A stretch of DNA of 64,000 nt from Immersiella caudata (lineage: Eukaryota > Ascomycota > Sordariomycetes > Sordariales > Lasiosphaeriaceae), in contig JAULSU010000002.1 of the NCBI GenBank assembly GCA_030512335.1, positions 4,340,001-4,404,000 on the forward strand, given 5' to 3'. The notes under the pieces are model-generated. The model was not told where the DNA came from, did no database searches, and was given only the letters and a program-made list of their open reading frames with translations. This document shows positions 32,379-43,765 of this stretch, piece by piece. A program made the translations under genes and the position numbers. Each line of letters opens with the position of its first letter. The stretch's first letter is position 1.

Positions 32379-34159
32379 ATGGCCTCTCAGACAGCACCCG
32401 GCCCTAGGCGGACTGCGTTGCCCACACGGCCTTCCAAGGATGCGAGTGGCAGCCAAGGACGACTTAGGCAGGAGATCTCCGGAGACGACAACCAAACTGC
32501 AGAGGGACCGATTGCACGGAGCCCGGGAAATACAGAGGGAAGTGCACGCAATTCTCCCGTCTTTTCGAGGACTGCAAGCCCAACGCCCCTCCCCGCCCGA
32601 CGCACAGCATCCCCTCAGAGTGATGTCGCGTCGGATGCGACGTCGAACCTCGGGCAATCTGGCCAAGTATGCAGGTAAGAACACTCGAATGCGCATGTGG
32701 TACATAGATGTTGACCTTAGCGAAGCAACTGTGGCACAACCCGTACCCCTCTCTGGAGGCGGTCACCCCAAGGTGCGACCATCTGCAACGCATGTGGGCT
32801 GTACTTGAAGGCGAGAAACGCGGACCGTCCAACAAACCTCAAGCGTCCACCCAGCGTCGTTCCCACGTCCCGGCAGATACCTGCGAGGCTTTCACCAAAG
32901 GCCACGGCACTGAACCCGAACGCGGCCGGAGCTACGTATGTCGCAGCAGACCAAACACCGTCAGGGACATGCCCCGGAGGCGGTAGGTGCAACGGTACCG
33001 GTGGCGCCGAAGGCTGTAGTGGATGTCCCGCGTACAACAACCGCGTTTCGAAGAGCGCGAGCTTAAATGTTGTCCGATGCCAGGGTGGATCATCGCCAGG
33101 GAAGGCACGGCCAGAGGGCAGTGCAGATGATCCGGCGGCACCGATCGATATCGGAGCGCTCCATCTCGAGAACCAAAACACCACCGTCGTAATTGCGTGT
33201 CAAAATTGCGGGACGACCATTACTCCGCTCTGGCGAAGAGACGAAGCCGGTCACACGATATGCAACGCCTGCGGTAAGAATCCGTTGTATCAGACGTTGC
33301 GTGGCGCTTCTAACGGTCCTTAGGTCTATACTACAAACTTCACGGCGTTCACCGACCAGTCACGATGAAGAAGTCAATCATCAAGAGGAGGAAACGCGTC
33401 ATTCCTGTTCTCGGCAGTGAAGCTGAGGGCTCGGTGGAGCCTATGCACTCCCCTTCGCCTGAGGCTGATGCAGAAAGGGGGTCTGTCAATCCAGATGGGT
33501 CTGTCAACCTAGGATTTCGACGACGAGAAGAACATTCGAGGACATTGGTACCTGAGACCGTCCTGCGGCAAAACCGACAACACTCGCCAAAGACTGGAGA
33601 TCTAGGACAATACCAGTACAGCTCCTCCAGCAATAACCGGCAGTTTGACTACCAGGGTAATCGGCGTAACGCGCCAGAGTCTCTCAGCAACGAGAATCGG
33701 CTGGCGCCTTTGACATCGCTGGGTGTCCACGACGACCGCCAGTCATCCCTGTCACCCGCCTCGTTTCTCTCGCCGTCACGAAAACGGTCAATCTCGAATG
33801 TGGAAGGTGACCCGGCTGGCCCTGCAGATGCCGGGGATTCCAAACGATTGTCTTCAATCAACTCGATTCTGAATCCAGCGGCGTCGCGAGGTGCAGAAGA
33901 TTACCAAGACCCTTCAATACAGGCAGCGCGGTCACCAGGAAGCACAACCGCGTCGGCTCCGAGTCCCGGAGCCTTGTCCAGTGCCGGGGTTGCTGTCACG
34001 CCGCCTCCATTTGCGTCTGCTCAGCTGAGCTCACGGGAGCTCAGTGGCGACGAGAAGTCCAAGGCAGACAAGAGGGCTGCGCTTGCATGGGAAGCCGAGA
34101 GAATGAGGGAGATGCTTGCGGCGAAAGAGCGGGAACTTGCTGAACTAGACGACGCTTAA
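32379..34159 (+). CDS. sreA: Iron-responsive GATA-type repressor SRE/SreA
   Basis: Exons are 32379..32674, 32726..33273 and 33324..34159, giving 559 aa. Both introns (51 and 50 nt) lie inside zinc-finger codons. Zinc finger 1 starts at C98 (C-x2-C-x17-C-x2-[11 protein letters not shown]). A cysteine-rich region starts at C181 with spacing C-x5-C-x8-C-x2-C. Zinc finger 2 starts at C257 ([26 protein letters not shown]), and the C-terminal helix is a predicted coiled coil ([18 protein letters not shown]). Two fingers flanking this cysteine-rich block define the SreA/SRE/Urbs1/Sfu1 family, which represses siderophore synthesis and iron uptake when iron is plentiful; the central cysteines are tied to iron sensing. 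The acceptor of intron 1 (AAG) is weaker than usual but is the only one that keeps the finger. Confidence 0.95.
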
Positions 34160-35065
34160 ACTAGACGTGGGTTCCATTCGTTTGGCTACACAAAAGCGAA
34201 AATTGTCACGGCGTTATTCAGATGTAGGTCTAGGAGCGGGAGATTGGGCGTGGGAGCACCGGGTTGGGTCACTGGGATTGTTGCTATTTCGCCGTGGGGA
34301 TGGTGTTGTCGTCGGTACAGGCAGTGGTACGGGTGATGCTTTTTGTATATGCTTGTATCACAGATAATATTTGGTAACTATGCGTTGATGGCGGCACAGC
34401 GGCACAGTGGCTAGACTATTTCTGAGCTTCATCTGTGAAAGCCTCGGTCTTGAATTCGTTGATTCTGAGAGCATCGGGGATGTTGTATCGTCTACTTCGA
34501 CAGTCGATGTGAGGCACAAAATGTGGGCTCAAATAGGTAGTAAGCAAGCGACCGTTTCAAGTGGAACTTGAAGCCATCCGCGCGTACTTGGTAGGCAGCA
34601 TCTTTGGCTTATCTATGTTTCCGCCGTGTCGGTCATTGTTTAGCCCCCTTTCAACCTTGTGACACCCGCCAAGACCTCAATACGCGCGGCAGTGGCTGGG
34701 GCAATGCAAGAATCGGGGCGCTAGCTCCTTAGATAGATATGCATGCGGCGCTCTGGCTTAGCTGCGTCAGCAAGGCCCAGGACATTTGGAGCAACCGAAG
34801 CAAGCTTCCTGAATCGTTCGTCACAAAATCCCGTCGCGACAAAACAGGAGAACTCTATCTGCAACAAATTGCTGCCTGCCGTCCCACACCTGCGAGAAAC
34901 CGGCCGCGAAATTATCTGCGTCTAGATACGTATCTGTATCAACATTTGTTCTTATACGGCGCGTCGTCGCAAATCGATACCGACCGCGGACAACAGCGAG
35001 AAGCGCGCAATTTCAACGGGGCTTCCTTGCTTGCTTGAACCTTTCGTCGTGCGACAGCAGACAAG
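34160..35065. other. Intergenic: SRE 3' UTR and TVP15 promoter
   Basis: About 0.9 kb without a recognisable coding or RNA feature. Confidence 0.4.
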
Positions 35066-35961
35066 ATGGACTTCTCTGATTCCTTGTATGTCGGCCTCCC
35101 CTGCGTCGCGAGCAGGATTGCGATTGTTTTGACCGGGTGACGGTCAATTGAATTGGATGGATAGGTGCTGACTTTTTGCTTGGTGCAGCCGGATCGTGAA
35201 TCTGGTGGTTGCGGCCATCATGGTGTTGGGTGGAATTTCGCAATTCTTTCCCATTTCTTTGTAGGTTTACCCATATTCCCCCTTCCCAGGCGGTTTGAGA
35301 GGTGGAATGGGTTGCGTCTGGCGCATCGGATGATGGGCGAGGCTCCCCTGATGGGACGGAGGTGTCAGTGCCGACGCGTCCGCTCGCGTCGAAGGAAGAA
35401 AGACCAGCGTGTCTGCTGCGCTAGCGCTACTTGAATATACTTGATGGGTTGAAGCGGGCTAGATGCTGCAGATGCTGACTTTGTTATTCAGCCAGTCCGT
35501 GATCGTCGGCTGCTACGTTATCATTTTCGGTCTTGGTAAGTACCACACGCATGACGGTGATGATAGGGAACATGAGCTAACTCCTCTCGATAGCCACCGG
35601 TCTGCTTGGTAAATGCCTTCTGTCCATTGTCGCGGTTCCCCCTCAAAGCTGACGCCATCACAGAGTTCCAGATCCCCCCTCAGGTCTCGCGCTACGCATC
35701 GTTCCTCTTCTCGTTCATCGGCCGTGGTATCTGTACGACCCCATTCTTGCGGATCCTTGCTCGTGGTGGTAACTGACCTGGCGCGCAGTCTACATCTTCG
35801 TTGGCAGCATTCTTCTCGACCACGGCGTCCTCAGAATCATTGCCGGATCCATCATTGGTCTTGTTGGCGTCGCCTATGTCGCCCTCGAGTTCATCCCCTC
35901 GATTGAGCCTCCTGCCAACATGCGGGAAGCCGACGCCGGCTGGGGTGCCGAGCAGGTCTAA
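35066..35961 (+). CDS. TVP15: Golgi membrane protein Tvp15, COPI-associated family, six exons
   Basis: Exons are 35066..35085, 35189..35260, 35492..35535, 35594..35608, 35664..35732 and 35789..35961, giving 130 aa. Donors are GTATGT, GTAGGT, GTAAGT, GTAAAT and GTACGA; every join keeps the frame and the hydrophobic segments. Four predicted membrane segments are visible: IVNLVVAAIMVLGGISQFF, VIVGCYVIIFGLATGLL, FLFSFIGRGIFYIFVGSILL and IIAGSIIGLVGVAYVAL. The tail ends in WGAEQV. In the known family this is a small four-helix Golgi protein found in late-Golgi/Tlg2 vesicles. The length fits (yeast 143 aa). A 15-nt fourth exon and more introns than any other gene in the window make it easy to miss. 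Confidence 0.85.
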
Positions 35962-36510
35962 AGACCGCCCTCCAAGTCGCATGAGAGATGAAAGTGAGGG
36001 TAGCTGCGGCCTGATGGCTCTACCGGGCATTCGGCCACAGTGGCCCCGCTTCTAGGAACGTCGGGGAAGTTTAATACCAAATGCGCGCGTGGCTGGATAT
36101 ACCTTGTCAATGGAAGCATGATCTGAGCTGCAGCTCAGGGTGGACCGAATGGATGTTCGAATATCACATAGAGGGATCGGGGAGTTGGACTGACCACTAC
36201 TGACTGTATAAGGGGCTATAGAAGAGTCCGATCTATGGTGTAGGATAAGGTGTTCATGTTAGTTACGCCAGTGATGAAACTGAGTCCATGTTGTCCTGAG
36301 GGTTAGGGTCCATGGTGCAGTCTGATAAGAAGCTTATCGAGAATTTCGAGTGAGGGGCAGCTCCAAAATTTTGGGCCTGCCAACACATTCAACAGCGGGA
36401 CGAAGCTAAACACCACAACCAGTTTTGACGCTGAGTCCAGAAGAAGTGATCAGGGGCAGAATCTTACTCGTACTTTTCATGGTTTCATTTTGCGCAAATT
36501 CCCAACCAAA
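35962..36510. promoter_or_regulatory. Intergenic with an inverted GATA pair upstream of BCP1
   Basis: The stretch holds GATAAG-AAG-CTTATC at 36324-36338, two head-to-head GATA sites about 170 bp before the BCP1 start. No gene is seen. Confidence 0.4.
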
Positions 36511-37442
36511 ATGGCCAGGAAACGAACGAGAGACGCCGAGGCGCAACAAGACAACGACCCCACCGTCGACAAGATGGATGAGGATTCTAGCTCAGATGAC
36601 GATGAGGTAAGTCTTCAATTGCTTTACAATTCTACCTATGGACATCTGATTACTGATGTTTCGGCCCATAGGAGATGGACATTGTCAACGTCGACTTCGA
36701 GCTCTTCAACTACGACCCCCAAATCGACTTTCACGGCGTCAAGACCCTCCTCCGCCAACTCTTCGATGCCGACGCCCAGCTCCTCGACCTCTCGGGCCTG
36801 AGCGACCTTATCGTCGAGCAAAACACCATCGGCTCCACTTGCAAGGTTGACGACAAGGCTAACGACGCCTACGCTTTCCTCACCGTCCTCAACGCCTCCG
36901 AGCACCACGCTAAGCAGCCCGTCGCCCAGCTCATTGATTACCTCAGCGATCGCGCCAAGGCCTCGCCGACGCTCGCGGAGAAGGTGCCCACGCTCTTGGC
37001 GGATGAGAAGGCGATAGTGGGTATTGTGCTAGCGGAGAGACTGCTCAATATGCCGGCGGAGGTGATCCCTCCGATGTGGTCGATGATGATAGATGAGATT
37101 GAGGCGGCCGTGGAGGATAAGGAGCCGTATGAGTTTACGCACTACCTGGTGGTGTCGAGGGGGTACTACGAGGTGGCTTCGGTGCTGGACGAGAGGAAGC
37201 AGAAGAAGGCGAGGGGGGAGGGCGAGTTACAATATTTCCATCCGGAGGATGAGGGGATGAGCAAGTTTGCGGCGGCGGCGGGGACGTATGCGTTTACGAA
37301 GGAGGATGAGGCTATTGCAGATAGTAAGAGGGCGTTTCAAGAGATGGGGGTGAAGCCGCAGGGGTACATGATGCTGATTGAGGCGGGGAGGTTTGAGAGT
37401 GCAGTCAAGGCGGTGGGGGACTACGTTGGGAGTGCTGCGTAG
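36511..37442 (+). CDS. BCP1: Bcp1/BCCIP family nuclear protein
   Basis: Exons are 36511..36606 and 36672..37442, giving 288 aa; the 65-nt intron is phase 0 with GTAAGT/ATAG. The N-terminus is Lys/Arg-rich then acidic ([10 protein letters not shown]). The conserved BCP1 core begins at [24 protein letters not shown] and includes [35 protein letters not shown] and the C-terminal helices. In yeast, Bcp1 is a nuclear chaperone for ribosomal protein uL14 (Rpl23) and helps export the lipid kinase Mss4; the human homologue is BCCIP. Codon use shifts within exon 2 from C-ending (first third) to G-ending codons, with no sign of a frameshift. Confidence 0.94.
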
Positions 37443-37625
37443 GGGGGTGGCATCCAAAAAGGTGATCACGATCACGTGCTAGAGCCCTTTTGTCTGGGCA
37501 TGGGCGATACCCCTGAGGATAGTAACTATGTCTGGCTAGGCTATGCTAGGTTATTACCAGTACTTCCTTGACGACTACTTTTTACGGTGTTGCTGTTTTT
37601 TGTTGGGTTCGGCGGGTGATCCCGT

Positions 37626-38517
37626 TCACTGCGCCGGCTCCAGACGCTGCATGAGGTATTCCACCTCGACCTCCTTCGTGAGCGGAATGACAAAGTCCTC
37701 GTACATAGAGACGACAGCGTCAACATTAATTTTTACCTGGTCTCCTGCCTCCGCCCCTATTGAGGGATCTGTGCCGTAGGTCCGCGCCTTGAGCTTCAAC
37801 CGCTCCAAAACCTTCTTCTCCACCGCCTTGTTGGTGATCGCATTGCCAACGCCATCGCGATCACCGACCTTGATCAACCCTGTGAACTTTTCCGTCTCCG
37901 ACTGGAACTTGGACTCCGCGACAAACTTGCCAAAGTGAATGCGCCGGGAAAGCGCCTGCAGGCAGGCGATGTCGCACGTGGCCGAGGACCCGTAATTCTC
38001 CTGGGAAACGCCACGGTCTCCGCGCCCGCCAAAGTTGGGGCACACGCGCGGCAAGAAGTTGTCCGTGTAGTACTTTTTGATCTTATCGTTTACGTTGACG
38101 TCGTTGGGATGAAGAATCTGGGGGTAGTGAAGTGAGTCGAGGATGGGCTTCTGGATCGCATCCGGGAAGAACGGGTACTCGTCCGGTGACTCATAGCGGC
38201 GGATCAGGCTCTGGATCCGCTCCTGCTCCATGAGGTACCAATCCATGAAGCTGAGATTGCTGTTGGGGATGGGCACGGCGCCAGGGACGTAGATGTTCTT
38301 GTTCAGGGGAAACTGAACGCGCTCGATGAGGTGGAAAGTGATGGTATCCTCCAGGCGGCTGCAGTGCGAGGCGCACGTGTGCGTGAGCTTCACGCTTTTC
38401 TGCGAGGGGCACCACATGGGCGCGGAAGGGATTTGTTATCACTTACATCAACTGGTAACGGATACTGGAGAGATCCAGCGCCTTGGATTTGTCCGAGAGA
38501 TCGATGAGGGCGTCCAT
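37626..38517 (-). CDS. ARO7: Chorismate mutase, AroQ eukaryotic type
   Basis: Exons are complement(38447..38517) and complement(37626..38358), giving 267 aa. The 88-nt intron has a GTAAGT donor; the acceptor TGCAG is chosen because it restores [24 protein letters not shown], the conserved active-site start. All-helical family segments follow ([66 protein letters not shown]). The enzyme converts chorismate to prephenate, the branch point to phenylalanine and tyrosine. The yeast enzyme is activated by tryptophan and inhibited by tyrosine at a helix-dimer interface, and the length here suits that allosteric class. It converges on BCP1 and is divergent from MDV1. Confidence 0.95.
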
Positions 38518-39222
38518 TTTGGCGGTATTCCTGCTTCTTTGCTTCTTTGACGGTTGAAGAAGGTACCAAGCGGCGCGCCCGTCAACGTAGTTGCGGGTTG
38601 CGAGCGTAACGGCGGCCCAAAACGAAAGAAGCTGTCAGCGGCGGCGCGTATAAACCAGCCCCAAGTTAAGGTTGTCCAGTACGGGAGTTGCTGACCCCAG
38701 GGACCCCACGTAAAGCTTGGCACTCCCGGATCGGAGCCGGAAACGCCACTAGAAATTTCGAAATGACGCACTGAAAGCTGGTTCCCGGCTTCCGGGTGTT
38801 CGATGTACCCACCGCCTTCAGCTCGTTCTCGATTTCCATCAGGCCGCCCAATCCCAACCCCTGTTCGCGCCTACTTGTAACACCTCCTTCACCCACACAC
38901 CCGCACATCCAACACTGCACTGCACCCGCGAGCAGGCACATGCAGGCTCGACTTGGCCTGGTCGCGTGGCTTACAGCCGCTTGGTAGCACCCGTCCAACT
39001 TAGCTTTGGCCTCCCACCTTGAGAGAACCAACTTTCTGACCACTTGAACGCGACGCGAAACCTAATAATTTTTTTAACGACGCAGCCAATTGCTCTCCTC
39101 AGCTACCCAAACCACCTCAACCGCTCTCGCGACCAAATTGCTAAGCACCTCCCCCTTTTTTTCCTGCCGAGAGACCTCCCTCAAACGATCACGAATAGAC
39201 TTCGCGGGTGGCGACGCACCGC
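38518..39222. promoter_or_regulatory. Divergent promoter region ARO7/MDV1
   Basis: About 700 bp. The half next to MDV1 is C-rich and looks like a leader. No clear factor site is identified. Confidence 0.4.
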
Positions 39223-41387
39223 ATGGCCAACTTCGCGCAGCGCAATGAATTCCCAGACCCCCCGTCGTCGCCAGAAGACGAGTCCTCTGTGATATCGGTA
39301 CTAAACAGCCTTGGCAAGGTGGCATTTTTGGCTTGTGGAGAGGGGCTAACCTCAGTCATCAACAGACGCGGGGTCTCGAGGCGTTCGGTCGCAAGGTGAC
39401 GACAACGGCCAGTCATCTAATGGCGCCGCTGGGCGATCCCACGGCGCACCCGCACTACCAGAGCGCTCTGAGCGAGGTGCATAAACAGCTACGGCGGCCG
39501 GCGCTGCAGCGAAGCGTCTTCTCCATGGCGCGCACGACACCAACGGACCTTGTGCGCTCGACACTGTCTTCGAGGGAGATACAGTCGCGCGCGCTGTCGT
39601 ACGTGCCGGACGAGATGCTGAAGAATATCCCCGAGGATGATAATCAGTACTCTCTATTTCAGGGATTCCAGGCGACGTTTCCCGAGTTCACGGAAGACGG
39701 GAGGAAGCATCGGAGGCGGGTGTCCAGAGGGCGGAAGCTGCTGGAGGAGACGGAACATGGGGCCGTTCCTGAGGGTCCCCAGGCGGTGAACAAATTGCGA
39801 AAGGAGAAGGCGTCGATGATGCATCAGTTGGAGATGTTGGGGGTGAGGAAGAATATGGCGAGCAGCGAGATCCGGGAGATTGACAATAAGCTGGCGAACC
39901 TGGCGGGCATGCGAAAGATTATCTTAGAGAGGCTGGCAGGTTTGGAGCAAGAGGAGGCGCTGTTGGAGCACGAGAGTAGGTCACCCCTGAAGAGGTGGGG
40001 CAGTCGTGATTTGGTGGCTAACGGGCTGTTTAGTCGTGGAGGTCGAGGGAAGGTTAGAGGAGGCGCAGGAGTTGGCGGATGATGCAGAGGCTGCTGCTTT
40101 GCAAACTCCAACGAGGTCGGACGACGAGGCTGACGAGAGGGGCGAGGGGTTCATGTCGCAGTCCATCTATGAGAAGCTGCCGTCGGCCAACAGCACGCCA
40201 TCGAGGCCAAGGAAGCCCAGGAACATCCGGAAGAAATCGATGCCGATCCTGCACGAGCATTTCAAGCCGGGTACGATGATCCGCTCTATGCGCGCTCATC
40301 AAGATAACATCACCGCGCTTGACTTCGACGCGCCGTTCGGCATGATGGTGTCGGCGGCGATGGATGACTCGGTCCGGGTATGGGACTTGAATGCGGGGCG
40401 CTGCATCGGCATGCTGGAGGGCCATACAGCTTCCGTCCGAACTCTCCAGGTCGAAGATAACATCCTCGCAACCGGATCAATGGATGCCACGATTCGGCTT
40501 TGGGACTTGAGCAAGGCGCATTACGACCCCCAAGGTAGCCAGTTCGGCCGGGATGACGAGGACGACGGAATCGCCTTTGAGAATCCCGACGATCAACCCG
40601 TAGACCCCCCTGCTGGAAGTATGTCTGATTGTCCGCTCTTCACGCTCAACGCGCATCTCGACGAAATCACGGCGCTCCACTTCAAGGACAATATCCTAGT
40701 CTCCGGTTCCGCAGACAAGACGCTGCGGCAGTGGGATCTTGAAAAGGGCCGTTGCGTTCAGACTCTAGATGTTATGTGGGCAGCAGCGCAAGCGTCGGCC
40801 ATGTCTGCAGGTGACAGCACCTGGAGACAGACGAACCGCGCCGCGGATGGGTCGGCAGACTTTGTGGGCGCGCTGCAGGTCTTTGAGTCGGCTCTTGCCT
40901 GCGGCACGGCGGACGGCATGGTCAGGCTCTGGGATCTCAGGAGTGGCCAGGTGCACCGCAGCTTAGTTGGACATACCGGGCCCGTGACGTGTCTGCAGTT
41001 TGACGACGTGCATTTAGTAACTGGAAGCTTGGATCGGAGCATACGGGTAAGCACTGCTTTTTCTTTGGTTTCTCCATGAGCGAGTCCTGGTCAGATATTG
41101 ACACTCTGCAGATATGGGATCTCCGAACAGGATCCATCTATGATGCGTACGCATACGATAATGCCATCACAAGCATGATGTTTGATACGCGACGCATTGT
41201 GTGTGCTGCGGGTGAGGACGTAGTCAAGGTGTACGACAAGGTCGAAGGGCGGCACTGGGATTGCGGTGCTGGGATTGCTGAGGCGGAAGAGGGCAAGACG
41301 CCAGCGATTGTAGAGAGAGTACGAATTAGAGACGGATACATGGTCGAGGGCCGGCGGGATGGCATCGTGGGTGTGTGGACTTGCTAA
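39223..41387 (+). CDS. MDV1: Mitochondrial division protein Mdv1/Caf4, WD-repeat adaptor
   Basis: Exons are 39223..39297, 39366..39975, 40034..41046 and 41112..41387, giving 657 aa. Introns 1 and 2 have GCTAAC branch sites. The N-terminal extension contains the Fis1-binding type helices ([33 protein letters not shown]). A coiled coil follows ([36 protein letters not shown]), then WD repeats from about residue 330 ([64 protein letters not shown]). In the known pathway Mdv1 links outer-membrane Fis1 to the dynamin Dnm1 for mitochondrial and peroxisomal fission. The intron 1 donor is GTACTA; a GTGATA nine bases earlier would also keep frame, so exon 1 may be three codons shorter. Confidence 0.93.
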
Positions 41388-42020
41388 GGCAGGGCGCGCT
41401 TGGAAGTTGTATATACTGTTATATGTATGAATAGGATGCCGATGGGAATCTCCATCTACATTGGGACTTCTTGGATACTTCCATGAGCTGAAAGATGTTG
41501 GAGATCGATTTGAGGTTGTCATATTGCCCAGGATATGCCTTCAGACGCCGCGTATTAGACTTCGTTATGCTGCGATCCCACCTCATTTGTTTCATTTTTT
41601 TTTTCTTTTCTCCAACTCCTTCAATGTGGTGAAGAGGGCAGGTCTGATTTCTGTCGGCCAGCCTTCAGCTCCCTCAAGCCAATCTGGTCTGCCCCAGGTT
41701 GTGTCCTTCGGTGTCTTGATTCGTACCACTTCAGTCTTTTTCATGGGAGGCAAGAACAATGGGGCTCCTACCCTCGGACCAGTACAGGCGGTGCGTCATG
41801 CCGAATTATCAATCATGTCGCAGATTCAGGGGCTTGGAAGTATGCGCCTGTGTCGCTCCTTCCTTGTTGTTCTGTGCTCAACACACTTTGCCAGAATTCT
41901 TCAAGCCCGCAATTTGGTCTACGTCTTGGAATCGAAAACCACTCGCATTTCAAACACAGTCGTCGTTGCGTCACAGACTGGACGTAGTTCGTCTCCATTC
42001 ACGCAAGCCCAGAAGTTCCG
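41388..42020. other. Intergenic: MDV1 3' UTR and promoter of the 42021 gene
   Basis: About 630 bp, with a T-rich tract near 41597. No recognisable gene is seen. Confidence 0.4.
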
Positions 42021-43410
42021 ATGGCTACAACCACTTCAAACGCTCAAGGCCAGGCACTTTTCCCAGACATTTTGCTGAGACGACCAATGCGAACGTATTC
42101 TCACAGGAAACCAGGGAATGAGGGACTCTTGCCAAGGCTGAGGGAAAATCCCCCAACAAAGAGACGGATCGATCAAATACCCGCTCGGCCAGCATCCCAA
42201 CAGAAGCATGGCTTACAGGATCCGCAGGAGGTGGTGCCAGACAGGGAAGGGTCAAACACGCCTGCCGATGTTGAGAAAGAGCTCGACGAGGAGTACGACG
42301 AAGAGTATGACGGCTACGTGGACTTAGAAGTTGCCGAGGAGGGGCTCGGAGAGGTGCTAGGTAAGCATGCGACCTACCATGTTTGCTGATTTCGTACAAG
42401 TTGACCAGAGTTATCTAGACACGGTAGAAGCTAAAAGTGACCATTACCAACAATATGACAACTACGGCTCGGGAGACTCCAGTGAGAGCAACAAAAGTGT
42501 CCACAGCGAAGGCGAAGATGAAGATGACACTCCGCGCTCCACTCCAGCATCTTCGATCGGCACTTTATCAAGCAGGCAATATGCCCGACCTCCTTCGTCA
42601 AAATCTCGAACAATCCGTCGGCGCCCGTATCTCATCTTCGACAAGACGCCAACTAGAGGCTTCAAGAAGCTTACCCCGAAGTCGAAGACACAAAAGACAC
42701 CTGTCAGTCGAAGGGAGCGACCGGGCGATGGCTTCTCGGGCGGGGAAGCGAGGCCAGAAGGTTTGGTTCAGGTCCTGGGGAAGCGGAAGCTCCCACCGAG
42801 CGCCATTTCAGGGGCAGGAACCTTGACCCTGACGCAGTCGTCGCCAATTGTCAAGGCAAAGCCGAGGAAGAAGGTGAATAGGGTGGAAGACAACTCATTT
42901 GTGACAGCGTTGCAGGAAATGAAACGGCCTTTTCAACCACGCTTCAAGAAGCGAGACGGCCAAGCAGCCAAAGAAGTGCTTGGAAGGCGACCGATATCTG
43001 CGCAGGGATTAGACACAATGGAGGCAGCATCGGCACCATACGGAGCGGGGCCAAGCATGATTCTCGGCGACACCCCAGAGCAAGAGCAAGATCCGATTGA
43101 GGAACGAAAGGCCACCAAAGAGCAAAGGATGAAGGGGGGGAGCCAGCAACACCAGAGCAAGGTGGCCGGCAGAAACGATGATACTACAGCCTCGGATGCT
43201 CCAGTCGACAAGTCGACAGACCATTCAATCTTCCCTTGCACCCAGCTCCCAGATCGTCCAACCAGTAGATGGGGTACGCACATCGAAGAGTCATTCCCTT
43301 TCAGACAGAGATGCGGCTCAGATGGGCCAGTTGAAGTTCTGGAGTGGAGAGAAGGTCTAGTAACAGCTATAAGAGCTAGGAGGCTGCTTCGCCGGGCGAA
43401 GACGGCATAG
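42021..43410 (+). CDS. Unidentified basic, disordered protein
   Basis: Exons are 42021..42360 and 42401..43410, giving 449 aa; the intron would be only 40 nt (GTAAGC...ACAAG, with GCTGAT as a possible branch). Without splicing, exon 1 stops nine codons later. The chain is mostly low-complexity: a basic N-terminus (LLRRPMRTYSHRK), an acidic segment (DEEYDEEYDGYVDLEVAEE), a Ser-rich acidic region, then Lys/Arg-rich stretches (TIRRRPYLIFDKTPTRGFKK, VKAKPRKKVNRVEDNSF). Several SP/TP pairs are possible phosphorylation sites. The composition suggests a nuclear or chromatin protein. I do not recognise the family and cannot assign a role. Confidence 0.7.
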
Positions 43411-43765
43411 GGGCCTAAATTCGTGGGTGAGATGGGATGATGTAAATATTTTTGGCCAAAGGGGCATGTATCGGTGATTTGATCTGATTTGTCCCAAGAT
43501 CGAATACAGTTGACGGAGTTTGGTCAAAATTTCAGGGGCGGGTTATGTATGCCAAAACAACCCCTTTTCAGAACATAGCATTCTTAGCTAGTTCAATCAA
43601 TTTCCATGTAACTCGACTAGTCGGTTGCATAAATACAAGCTCAGCTGGACTGTTATTCCCTGCAGTTGCAAACCTTTCCGCCACATTGGTATGAATTCCC
43701 TCCCAAACGCCAAAGTACCCAGGTCATCATCAGCCCCTGTTAATGTATACAAACACCCTTGCCAT
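43411..43765. other. Shared 3' region of convergent genes
   Basis: AT-richer sequence between the 42021 gene and BUB3; nothing else is seen. Confidence 0.4.
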
